Assembly: GCA_003644215.1 (NCBI GenBank)
Contig: QNBU01000007.1
Location: 1 to 12,375, forward strand
Length of the DNA stretch: 12,375 nt
Direction: 5' to 3'
From: Planctomycetota bacterium
GTDB taxonomy: Bacteria; Planctomycetota; Phycisphaerae; Sedimentisphaerales; Anaerohalosphaeraceae
This document shows positions 6,890-12,375 of the stretch, piece by piece (position 1 is the first letter of the stretch; every line of letters starts with the position of its first letter). Made by a program: the position numbers and the translations under genes. Under the pieces are notes generated by a model that saw only the letters and a program-made list of their open reading frames with translations, was not told where the DNA came from and searched no databases.

Positions 6890-7990
6890 ATGATTATCGT
6901 CGTAACCGGCATGATGGGGATTGACAAAAAGCGGTATCTCGCCGAGGTCTGCGAGTATGCGGCCAAATGCGGTGAAAGCATCCTGCTGTGCAATGTCGGC
7001 GATATGATGTATGCCGAGGCCCCTGATATTCCCGCCGGACGCATTCTGGATATTTCACTTGGGCGGCTGCATTCACTCCGCCGCAGCGTGATCAAAGACA
7101 TCATCGCCAAAAGTAAAGAACACGCCCATGTTATCATTAATACCCACGCAACCTTTCGCTGGCGGCACGGGCTGTTTCCGGCGTTTGATTTTTACCAGAT
7201 GCGGCAACTCAATCCCGACCTGTTCATCTGTATGATCGACGGCGTCGAACCGCTGCACCTGCGGCTGAGCCACAAACATCAGATTCAGCACACGCTCAAA
7301 GACCTGATTGTCTGGCGGGAAGAGGAAGTTCTTGCGACCCAGATGATGCAGCAGGGAACCAATGAAAACGCTGGCTTCCACATTCTGGCCCGTGGCTTTG
7401 GCAAAGGGACCATTGAGACATTTTACCAACTGGCCTTTGAGCGGCAGCGAAAAAAGGCCTACCTGAGCTTTCCAATGACGCATGTAGCGGGAATGCCGGA
7501 GATGCTGGCGACCATTGAAAAGTTCCGCGACGCGATGAAAACCACACTGACCTGTTTTGATCCCGGCGATTTAGAAGAGGCGTATCTGCCATATTACGCA
7601 CAGCAAGCCGAAAAAGCCGGACTGGATACGGTACAGGTCGAGGTACTTGGTGAAACCGTTCATCTGGACGCCGCCGAGGTCAAACAGATCGAGCGAGATA
7701 TTAACAGCCAGATCTACGCCCGCGATTTCGCCCTGATCGATCAGGCCGATATGATCGTCAGCTTTATCCCCGAACTGGACGACGGCATGCCCGCTCTGTC
7801 CAGCGGCGTTGAACGCGAACTCCAGCACGCCCACGAAGCCGCCAAAGAGGTTTTCGTAATCTGGATACCGAAAAAGGACCCATCGGTCTTCATTACCCAG
7901 ACTGCTAACGAAATCTTCCGCAACCCGAAAGAAGCACTGGAATACTTTGGGAAGCAATATGAATACAAGAGCAACCTGCTGTTTGATTGA
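6890..7990 (+). CDS. Two-domain protein: archaeal-adenylate-kinase-like P-loop domain plus nucleoside 2-deoxyribosyltransferase-like domain
   Basis: I do not know a named family for this 366-residue protein. Residues 1 to about 175 resemble the archaeal adenylate kinase AdkA: an initial strand MIIVVTG, then VIINTHATFRWRHGLFPAFD (81-100) and QLNPDLFICMIDGVEPLHLRL (106-126), which parallel the AdkA pattern 'DTHsT...GylPGlp...LnPDiiivv...rR'. The P-loop is GMMGIDKKR (7-15), with Asp for the last Gly and Lys-Arg for Ser/Thr, so normal ATP binding is doubtful. Residues about 187-350 resemble nucleoside 2-deoxyribosyltransferase/DUF4406-like folds: KKAYLSFPM (188-196), ARDFALIDQADMIVSFIPE (277-295) and SSGVERELQHAHEAAKEVFV (304-323), where E308 or E310 could be the catalytic acid. 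Function is unknown; nucleotide sensing or N-glycoside cleavage are possibilities. GAGG (6877-6880) lies 9 nt before the ATG. The gene is 15 bp behind prfA, so it is probably cotranscribed with it. Confidence 0.8.
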   Translation: MIIVVTGMMGIDKKRYLAEVCEYAAKCGESILLCNVGDMMYAEAPDIPAGRILDISLGRLHSLRRSVIKDIIAKSKEHAHVIINTHATFRWRHGLFPAFDFYQMRQLNPDLFICMIDGVEPLHLRLSHKHQIQHTLKDLIVWREEEVLATQMMQQGTNENAGFHILARGFGKGTIETFYQLAFERQRKKAYLSFPMTHVAGMPEMLATIEKFRDAMKTTLTCFDPGDLEEAYLPYYAQQAEKAGLDTVQVEVLGETVHLDAAEVKQIERDINSQIYARDFALIDQADMIVSFIPELDDGMPALSSGVERELQHAHEAAKEVFVIWIPKKDPSVFITQTANEIFRNPKEALEYFGKQYEYKSNLLFD

Positions 7991-8174
7991 CAACAGCCCA
8001 AACGCAAGGATGGATCCGTAAGAGTTCAAGCTTTAGCTTGTTGGGATACCGGCAGCACACTAAAGCGTGAATTCCTGCCGACGGAAACATCTTTCCCTGC
8101 CGAGATACCCTTGAACACCCCGCGTGTTCGCCGCGTACAGAATAAGGATAACTTTTTTTGAGAGGATGCCTGAT
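7991..8174 (+). promoter_or_regulatory. Structured spacer with alternative pairings upstream of the small gene at 8175
   Basis: Four short inverted repeats fill 184 bp: CAAGCT/AGCTTG (8027-8032 / 8035-8040), CGGCAG (8050-8055) with CTGCCG, GGAAA/TTTCC (8083-8087 / 8092-8096) and GAACAC/GTGTTC (8113-8118 / 8124-8129). CTGCCG occurs twice (8075-8080 and 8097-8102), so CGGCAG can pair with either copy. A T7 run (8153-8159) precedes the GAGAGG ribosome site. This could be a structured leader or leftover repeat material. No known riboswitch was recognised. Confidence 0.3.
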
Positions 8175-8447
8175 ATGACCTGGTGGGAAACTGAAGAAAT
8201 GGCGGTTTATATCTCAAAGACGGAAGCGGCTCTGGATGACTGGACGATGTCTAATTCCCAAATGCGGCTCGAACAGAACGCGGTCAACCGGACGGCGAAA
8301 AAAATAAATAAAATATTGTCCCAAACCACTGAACCAGAGAAAAAGGTCTTTCTCGTGCATCTCGCTGGCCGCATTGAAGGACTCCGGCAGCATCTGACCG
8401 AACGCCTCAAGCGAGACATTCCAAGGCAAGGGGTTGCTCCCGAATAA
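8175..8447 (+). CDS. Small charged helical protein of unknown function
   Basis: The 90-residue product (MTWWETEEMAVY to RQGVAPE) has no recognised motif, no cysteine and no membrane segment. It is rich in Lys, Arg, Glu and Gln, with long helix-forming stretches (about 4-20, 28-48 and 54-80), and it could be a small DNA-, RNA- or protein-binding helical bundle. The start at 8175 is chosen because GAGAGG (8160-8165) is 9 nt upstream. ATG at 8166 abuts that site, and a longer in-frame GTG start at 8124 has no ribosome site and would run through the inverted repeats. It lies between the two-domain protein and the metallo-hydrolase, all on the same strand. A minus-strand open frame also covers this interval, so coding here is likely but not certain. 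Confidence 0.6.
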   Translation: MTWWETEEMAVYISKTEAALDDWTMSNSQMRLEQNAVNRTAKKINKILSQTTEPEKKVFLVHLAGRIEGLRQHLTERLKRDIPRQGVAPE

Positions 8448-8518
8448 TCCTTTTCTGATGCGCACTCTTCTGGTACACTTCGCAAACAGATAAGCAAAGA
8501 ACTAAATGGAGAGCGTGT

Positions 8519-9154
8519 ATGATTATTGACACCATTGTATTGGGTGATTTTCAAACAAACTGTTTTTGTGTGCGGCGAAATGAAGAGGCCGGCGACTGCC
8601 TCATCATTGATCCTGGAATGGCGGCCGGGGTGTTGGTGCGAATGTTACAAAAAAATGACTACACCCCGGTTGAGATCGTACTCACGCACGGACACGCCGA
8701 CCACATCGGAGGCGTCGAGACGCTCCGGCAGCACTGGCCCGAAGTGCAGGTGGCGATTCATAAAGAGGATGCGGCAATGCTGACCAGTCCCGCAGATAAT
8801 TTATCACTGATGGCCGGAGGAATGATACAGGCCCGGCCCGCCGAGATTTTGCTGAATTCGGAAGATACCGATTACGCTGCGGCGGGTCTTCAGTTCAGGG
8901 TCTTGCATACGCCCGGGCACACACCGGGCGGCATTTGTCTGTACGCAGCCGATGAAGAGATACTCTTTGCCGGAGATACGCTCTTTTCCGGTTCGATTGG
9001 CCGGTCGGATTTCCCCGGTGGCAACCATCGAATACTGATTGAGATGATCCGCAAAAAATTGCTAACCCTCCCCGAGCAAACCACCGTCTATACCGGCCAC
9101 GGACCCGCCACCACCATCGAAAACGAGAAAAAGTTCAACCCGTTCCTGACATAA
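8519..9154 (+). CDS. MBL-fold metallo-hydrolase, glyoxalase-II-like
   Basis: The 211-residue product carries a complete glyoxalase-II-type metal site: H57, H59, D61 and H62 in THGHADHIGG, H134 in HTPGHTPGG, D153 in AGDTLFSGSIGRSD, and H194 in YTGHGPATT. These bind two metal ions in the family. Length fits the short bacterial GloB/YcbL group, which lacks the C-terminal glutathione-binding domain of classical glyoxalase II. The substrate is probably a thioester, but its identity is open. GGAG (8508-8511) lies 7 nt before ATG 8519. It is the last gene before a clear intrinsic terminator and follows the small gene by 71 bp, so it may end a transcript begun further upstream. Confidence 0.93.
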   Translation: MIIDTIVLGDFQTNCFCVRRNEEAGDCLIIDPGMAAGVLVRMLQKNDYTPVEIVLTHGHADHIGGVETLRQHWPEVQVAIHKEDAAMLTSPADNLSLMAGGMIQARPAEILLNSEDTDYAAAGLQFRVLHTPGHTPGGICLYAADEEILFAGDTLFSGSIGRSDFPGGNHRILIEMIRKKLLTLPEQTTVYTGHGPATTIENEKKFNPFLT

Positions 9155-9160
9155 CGGCAA

Positions 9161-9188
9161 TGCCGGTATCCATGCCGGCACTTTTTTA
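9161..9188 (+). terminator. Rho-independent terminator after the metallo-hydrolase gene
   Basis: TGCCGG (9161-9166) pairs perfectly with CCGGCA (9175-9180) around an 8-nt loop, and six T follow after one C (9182-9187). It starts 7 bp after the metallo-hydrolase stop, the right place to end that transcript. Confidence 0.78.
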
Positions 9189-9358
9189 TCCCATGCGGAT
9201 CATTTAATGGGTGAATGGGACTCATTTTTTGGCTGGGTAATTCGTTGTTCATAGTTCATAGATTTACGCAGCGTAGTGTAGCAACATCGCAGAAACAAAC
9301 CCAATCGAAGCTAATTTTGGGTTCATTCGATAAATTGCACCGGCATCACAAATGTTTC

Positions 9359-9387
9359 TTGACGGATTCGATCTCTGCGGGTACTTT
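9359..9387 (+). promoter_or_regulatory. Weak candidate promoter for the AI-2E family gene
   Basis: TTGACG (9359-9364, 5/6 match) is followed after 17 bp by TACTTT (9382-9387), a poor -10 match. Because a terminator ends the previous transcript, this gene needs its own promoter somewhere in 9189-9426. The rest of that 238-bp stretch holds only a tandem GTTCATA pair (9247-9260) and a short palindrome TACGC-A-GCGTA (9265-9275). Confidence 0.22.
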
Positions 9388-9426
9388 TGTATCCAATAAC
9401 TCTTTTAAGACCAAGGGGAAAGGATT

Positions 9427-10635
9427 ATGGGCGAAGTAAAAAAAGACACACAAACGAATCCGCCGCTGGGGTTGTCCGGGCCGGCTCGTTTTTTGATTAC
9501 GGCCGCGGCGTTTGTCATTGTTATTGCGGGGATGCGTGCGTCGGTGGAAATTATTGTACCGTTCCTGCTGGCCATCTTTTTGGCGATTATCGCTACGCCG
9601 GCATTGTTCTGGCTCAGGGGCAAGGGCGTCTCGACGGTTTTCGCGATTTTGATTGTTTCGCTTGTCATTATGCTGGGCGGTTTAATGGTGGGAACCATTC
9701 TGGCCACATCGATTGCCGACTTCACCAACGATCTGCCCAGATACACGAATGAATTCAACGCGAATGTTCAAAGTTTGGAAGAAAAATGGAACATCTGGCT
9801 CGATGAGCAACGCGAGCGATTTACTCTGGATGATGAAGATGAGACCGTTTTGGATAATGGCGGCGCACCATCGATTGCTCCGGCAGAGTCGGATAACTCC
9901 GCTGCGCCGCCGCCGAATGTGGAAGGGAAAGAACCCTTCTCACTGACCCGGATACTGGACGCGCAGGCGGGGATTGGGATGATACAAACATTGCTTGCCC
10001 AGGTGGGGAACATTTTGACCAAGGGCTTTTTGATTTACTTGACCACCATTTTTATCCTGCTGGAGGCGTCGATTCTGCCGGGCAAGATCAAAGCCGCGAT
10101 GAAAAATAACGCCCAGACCTTTGATAATATGGCGGGCATTGCCGACGATGTGAAGAAGTATCTCGCGATGAAAACGATTATCAGTTTGGGGACAGGTATC
10201 CTTATCACGATTTGGCTGACGATTTTGGGCGTTAAGTATCCGGTGGTTTGGGGATTAGTTGCCTTTCTGCTGAACTTTGTACCGAACATTGGCTCCATCA
10301 TCGCCGCGATTCCGGCGTGCATCCTGGCCTTTCTCCAACCTGAACTCGGGCTTGGAACACTGGCCCTGACCGCGATGGGCTATTTGGTTGTGAATATCGT
10401 CATCGGTAACCTGATCGAACCCCGTGTGATGGGGCAGCGATTAGGGCTTTCGACACTGGTAGTCTTTTTGTCGTTGGTATTCTGGGGATGGGTGCTGGGG
10501 CCGGTCGGGATGCTCCTGTCGGTACCGCTGACCATGGCGGTCAAGATCGCCCTGCAAAGCCACCCCGACACCCGCAAACTGGCCATCCTTCTGGACTCCC
10601 AGAAACCGCCTGTAATAATAAAAAAGCGATCCTGA
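9427..10635 (+). CDS. AI-2E/PerM family membrane transport protein
   Basis: The 402-residue protein has the family layout: paired N-terminal membrane segments (about 20-36, 40-63 and 68-95), a soluble segment, then C-terminal membrane helices with NFVPNIGSIIAAIP (283-296), GNLIEPRVMGQRLGLS (327-342) and FWGWVLGPVGMLLSVPLT (352-369). These C-terminal blocks are the family signature. Members include TqsA/PerM and some Na+/H+ antiporters; the substrate cannot be read from sequence. Residues about 134-170 are acidic and then Ala/Pro-rich (DDEDE, PAESDNSAAPPP), and look like a disordered insert in the soluble region. ATG 9427 has AAGGGG (9413-9418) 8 nt upstream. It seems to be a single-gene unit: a terminator ends the gene before it, and mraZ behind it has its own promoter. 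Confidence 0.93.
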   Translation: MGEVKKDTQTNPPLGLSGPARFLITAAAFVIVIAGMRASVEIIVPFLLAIFLAIIATPALFWLRGKGVSTVFAILIVSLVIMLGGLMVGTILATSIADFTNDLPRYTNEFNANVQSLEEKWNIWLDEQRERFTLDDEDETVLDNGGAPSIAPAESDNSAAPPPNVEGKEPFSLTRILDAQAGIGMIQTLLAQVGNILTKGFLIYLTTIFILLEASILPGKIKAAMKNNAQTFDNMAGIADDVKKYLAMKTIISLGTGILITIWLTILGVKYPVVWGLVAFLLNFVPNIGSIIAAIPACILAFLQPELGLGTLALTAMGYLVVNIVIGNLIEPRVMGQRLGLSTLVVFLSLVFWGWVLGPVGMLLSVPLTMAVKIALQSHPDTRKLAILLDSQKPPVIIKKRS

Positions 10636-10787
10636 GTTGCGGTGGTGGTTTAGTGGGGCGGTAATTTCACAGGTTGGGCGAGAAATAAATATATTTTTTT
10701 GTTCCGGCTCATTATCCCTGAAAATATCTATATGTAGTGTTTCATGTTTTGCTTGTATCTATATATGGGTGCGTTTCGGCTTCTTAG

Positions 10788-10811
10788 ACCCCCTTTATGG
10801 CGGTTTTTTTT
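10788..10811 (+). terminator. Possible terminator after the AI-2E family gene
   Basis: ACCCCC (10788-10793) can pair with GGCGGT (10799-10804) around TTTAT with one C-C mismatch, followed by eight T (10804-10811). It lies about 150 bp after the stop, in an AT-rich stretch without genes and just before the mraZ promoter. The stem is short and imperfect. Confidence 0.4.
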
Positions 10812-10855
10812 GGGAATTATTTATACTATTCCTGGAAAAAGCCGATTTTTAAGTG

Positions 10856-10883
10856 TTGACAAAGTGGGAAGAAGTGGTATGAT
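10856..10883 (+). promoter_or_regulatory. Strong sigma-70-type promoter of mraZ and the dcw cluster
   Basis: A perfect TTGACA (10856-10861) is followed after 16 bp by TATGAT (10878-10883, 5/6), with an extended TG (TGGTATGAT). The predicted start near 10890 leaves a leader of about 30 nt. It is the best promoter match found in the window. Confidence 0.82.
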
Positions 10884-10899
10884 TTCCCATTAAATGGTA
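10862..10899 (+). promoter_or_regulatory. Putative MraZ operator: phased AAGTGGNA repeats over the mraZ promoter
   Basis: AAGTGGGA (10862-10869) and AAGTGGTA (10872-10879) repeat with a 10-bp period, and AAATGGTA (10892-10899) lies exactly 20 bp further on. Each contains a TGGNA core, and the first two cores are separated by 5 bp. E. coli MraZ is known to bind TGGGN direct repeats with 5-nt spacers, and Mycoplasma MraZ sites resemble AAAGTG. The copies fill the -35/-10 spacer, overlap the -10 and follow the start site, as expected for autorepression. Binding itself is inferred. Confidence 0.6.
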
Positions 10900-10919
10900 A
10901 CCCTGTGGGACGAAACACC

Positions 10920-11399
10920 ATGCTGATGTTGACAGGCGAATACGAACATACGATTGATGGCAAGAGCCGGCTCTTCGTTTCCAACAAACTGCGGAGTCAG
11001 ATCGACTCTGAGCAATACGGCAGCAACTTCTATCTCGCCATGGGTTCTAATGGCATTTACTGTTTATACCCCGAAAAATATTTTCAGCAGATCGCCCTTG
11101 TCGGTGCGCCAGGGACCGGCGCCCCGGATGAGTCCGTCTCATTTGAGCGGATGAGCTTCGCTTTGGCCAGCAAGGTTGAATTGGATCGGCAGGGACGATT
11201 ACTAATCAACGAGAAGTTAAGAAAACGGGCCAACTTGGGAACGACCCTGACGCTTGTGGGTGTTCGGGATCATATTGAAATCTGGAACACGGACGATTGG
11301 GAGCGTTATCTGGAAGATAACCTCCACCAGTTTCACACCCAGTTGGAACAGGCGCGTCAGGCCCAGTTTGCAAAATCGGGCCGCGACATGGAAATTTAG
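10920..11399 (+). CDS. mraZ: Transcriptional regulator MraZ
   Basis: The 159-residue product has the two SpoVT/AbrB-like halves of MraZ: GEYEHTIDGKSRLFVSNKLR near the N-terminus and VELDRQGRLLINEKLRKRANL in the second half. The second DxxGR motif (DRQGR) is canonical. The first is DGKSR, with Ser where most members have Gly. MraZ forms a ring-shaped oligomer, binds repeats upstream of its own gene and controls the dcw cluster. ATG 10920 is chosen because GGGA (10907-10910) is 9 nt upstream and the family begins just before the GEY/GxxxxxxD strand. GTG 10905 lacks a ribosome site, and ATG 10926 is the other option. It is followed by a small gene and rsmH, the standard dcw start with one extra gene. 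Confidence 0.95.
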   Translation: MLMLTGEYEHTIDGKSRLFVSNKLRSQIDSEQYGSNFYLAMGSNGIYCLYPEKYFQQIALVGAPGTGAPDESVSFERMSFALASKVELDRQGRLLINEKLRKRANLGTTLTLVGVRDHIEIWNTDDWERYLEDNLHQFHTQLEQARQAQFAKSGRDMEI

Positions 11400-11410
11400 G
11401 GAGGTCTTGT

Positions 11411-11620
11411 ATGGAAACACGGATGAATAATGAGATTGAGATGCTTCGGCAGGGATTGACGGGACAACGGTCGGTTGATGAAGTGGTATTGACATCGGCG
11501 GCAATCCTGAGCGACCGTTTGGAAATGCTCAAACAGAGCAGTCCGCTGTTCGAGGCGGTTTCGTTCTCGCCGGAAGTCGAAGCGATGGCGGCCGGGCAAC
11601 TGACCGCTGTGGCCAATTAA
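11411..11620 (+). CDS. Small unknown protein between mraZ and rsmH
   Basis: The 69-residue product (METRMNNEIEMLRQG to AGQLTAVAN) matches nothing I recognise. It has no cysteine and no membrane segment, is acidic, and looks helical (about 3-14, 21-41 and 52-67). A very good GGGAGG (11399-11404), overlapping the mraZ stop, stands 6 nt before ATG 11411, and the frame ends 23 bp before rsmH, so it fits tightly into the dcw operon. In most bacteria mraZ and rsmH are direct neighbours and FtsL comes after rsmH; this product lacks the membrane helix of FtsL. Strong translation signals support a real gene, while function is unknown. Confidence 0.72.
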   Translation: METRMNNEIEMLRQGLTGQRSVDEVVLTSAAILSDRLEMLKQSSPLFEAVSFSPEVEAMAAGQLTAVAN

Positions 11621-11643
11621 ATCTTTGAAAATTGGATAAACGA

Positions 11644-12375
11644 ATGACGGCTCAACAGGACAGCGCAAAGGATGACTCGTTGCCTGTTGAACATATTCCG
11701 GTACTCACGGAGCCGTTATTGGAACGGATTCTACTCCCCACGGATGGGGTGATGGTCGATGCCACGGTTGGACACGGAGGTCACAGCCGGCTTTTCGGCC
11801 GCATGTTGGGCCCTGAGGGTTATCTTCTTGGGCTGGATGTTGATCAAAACAGTATCCAAAGGGCCTATTTGAATTTATCCGACCTTGCGTGCAGGGTCGA
11901 ACTGGTGCGAGAGAACTTCGCAGGGATGAACGAAGTTCTCTCACGCCACAACATTGACAAAGTGGATTTTATCCTGGCCGACCTGGGATTTTGCTCGGGA
12001 CAGTTGGACGACTGCGACCGGGGCCTGAGCTTTCAAAAGCCACAACTGCTGGATATGCGGTTGGATGATCGGCTCAAGACCACGGCGGCGGATTTAGTGA
12101 ACGGCTTAAGCCAGACGGAACTGGCGGATGTAATTTACGAATTCGGACAGGATCGGGCCTCACGGAGGATCGCCCGATTCATTGTCCATCAACGGTCGCA
12201 GAAGAAGTTGACGACGACGACGGAATTGGCGATGCTGATTTGCCGGGCGGTGAGACAGACACTTCACCCCGGGCGGATTCATCCGGCGACGCGGACCTTT
12301 CAGGCGTGGCGGATCGCGGTGAAACGCGAGCTTGAAAGTTTGGATAAACTTCTGGCCGAAGCACCGGCCCGACTA
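11644..12375 (+). CDS. rsmH: 16S rRNA (cytosine(1402)-N(4))-methyltransferase RsmH, 3' end outside the window
   Basis: The frame stays open for 244 codons to the window edge, so the C-terminus is missing. The SAM site is present (VDATVGHGGHSRLF, 38-51, then GLDVDQNS, 63-70), followed by FILADLGFCSGQLDD (109-123), RGLSFQ and LDMRLDD. The late block RIHPATRTFQAWRIAVKREL (211-230) is the RsmH signature. The enzyme adds the N4-methyl group to C1402 of 16S rRNA in the decoding centre. The usual 'LGVSSPQLD' motif reads LGFCSGQLD here, a mild divergence. ATG 11644 has only a weak GGA (11634-11636) upstream, so its translation may be partly coupled to the small gene ending 23 bp before. A long inverted repeat lies inside the gene at 11904-11947. 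Confidence 0.96.
   Translation, partial: MTAQQDSAKDDSLPVEHIPVLTEPLLERILLPTDGVMVDATVGHGGHSRLFGRMLGPEGYLLGLDVDQNSIQRAYLNLSDLACRVELVRENFAGMNEVLSRHNIDKVDFILADLGFCSGQLDDCDRGLSFQKPQLLDMRLDDRLKTTAADLVNGLSQTELADVIYEFGQDRASRRIARFIVHQRSQKKLTTTTELAMLICRAVRQTLHPGRIHPATRTFQAWRIAVKRELESLDKLLAEAPARL
11904..11947 (+). repeat. Long inverted repeat (hairpin) inside rsmH
   Basis: GAGAGAACTTCG (11909-11920) is perfectly complementary to CGAAGTTCTCTC (11931-11942) around a 10-nt loop. Past one C-A mismatch the pairing goes on with G-C, a T-G wobble and two more G-C pairs (11904-11907 / 11944-11947). The stem is therefore about 17 bp. It codes for ordinary RsmH residues between SAM motifs (about 88-101), so the protein is not interrupted. 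No T tract follows, so it is not a simple terminator. Confidence 0.85.

Noticed and set aside
8207..8554. Minus-strand open frames over the small gene and the metallo-hydrolase start
   Set aside because: They overlap two better supported plus-strand genes, and their products show no domain.
9247..9275. Tandem GTTCATA pair and palindrome TACGC-A-GCGTA
   Set aside because: Too short to call an operator or attachment site without conservation data.
9215..9439. 74-codon frame in the gap before the AI-2E family gene
   Set aside because: No ribosome site and no recognisable domain, and it overlaps the true start of the next gene.
10725..10764. Direct repeat TATCTATAT at 10725-10733 and 10756-10764
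   Set aside because: The repeat is short and lies in AT-rich sequence where such matches are expected.
10637..10852. 71-codon hydrophobic frame after the AI-2E family gene
   Set aside because: It lies in AT-rich spacer, starts at TTG without a ribosome site, and crosses the candidate terminator; its hydrophobic look comes from T-rich codons.
10905..10919. GTG 10905 as the start of mraZ
   Set aside because: No ribosome site precedes it, and the GGGA that serves ATG 10920 would fall inside the gene.
1..12375. tRNA, rRNA, CRISPR array, transposase or phage genes
   Set aside because: None was seen on either strand; the window reads as core chromosome apart from the protease.

Overview
The window most resembles a chromosomal stretch from a Planctomycetota bacterium, probably of the class Phycisphaerae. 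This is an inference. It rests mainly on the secreted protease at 2604-5081, which ends in a duplicated Asp-rich dockerin-like module with a terminal 'NWL'-type helix, a layout common on exported proteins of that group. No rRNA, tRNA, CRISPR array, insertion sequence or phage gene was seen. All genes read rightward except the protease.

Layout: (1) 1-2607 is a sulfur-assimilation segment. It holds the 3' part of a CysN-type sulfate adenylyltransferase large subunit fused to an APS-kinase-like domain that has lost its key residues, followed 13 bp later by a siroheme/4Fe-4S sulfite (or nitrite) reductase. (2) 2604-5081 (minus) is a secreted S8 subtilisin-like protease with propeptide, catalytic domain, two beta-rich modules and a dockerin-like tail. 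Its stop codon overlaps that of the reductase. (3) 5082-5465 is a divergent intergenic region with promoters for the protease and for rpmE. (4) 5466-9154 is a translation-linked group: rpmE (bL31), prfA (RF1), an unusual two-domain protein (archaeal-adenylate-kinase-like plus nucleoside-deoxyribosyltransferase-like), a structured spacer, a small helical protein and a glyoxalase-II-like metallo-hydrolase, closed by a clear intrinsic terminator. (5) 9427-10635 is a stand-alone AI-2E/PerM-type membrane protein. (6) 10856-12375 is the start of the dcw (division/cell wall) cluster: a strong promoter carrying phased MraZ-box-like repeats, mraZ, a small unknown gene, and the 5' part of rsmH, which contains a long hairpin.

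The best candidates for something undescribed are the 6890-7990 fusion protein, which sits where prmC often lies after prfA; the inactive-looking APS kinase domain on CysN; the small gene between mraZ and rsmH; and the phased repeats over the mraZ promoter. All family assignments come from motif recognition by eye, with no database search.
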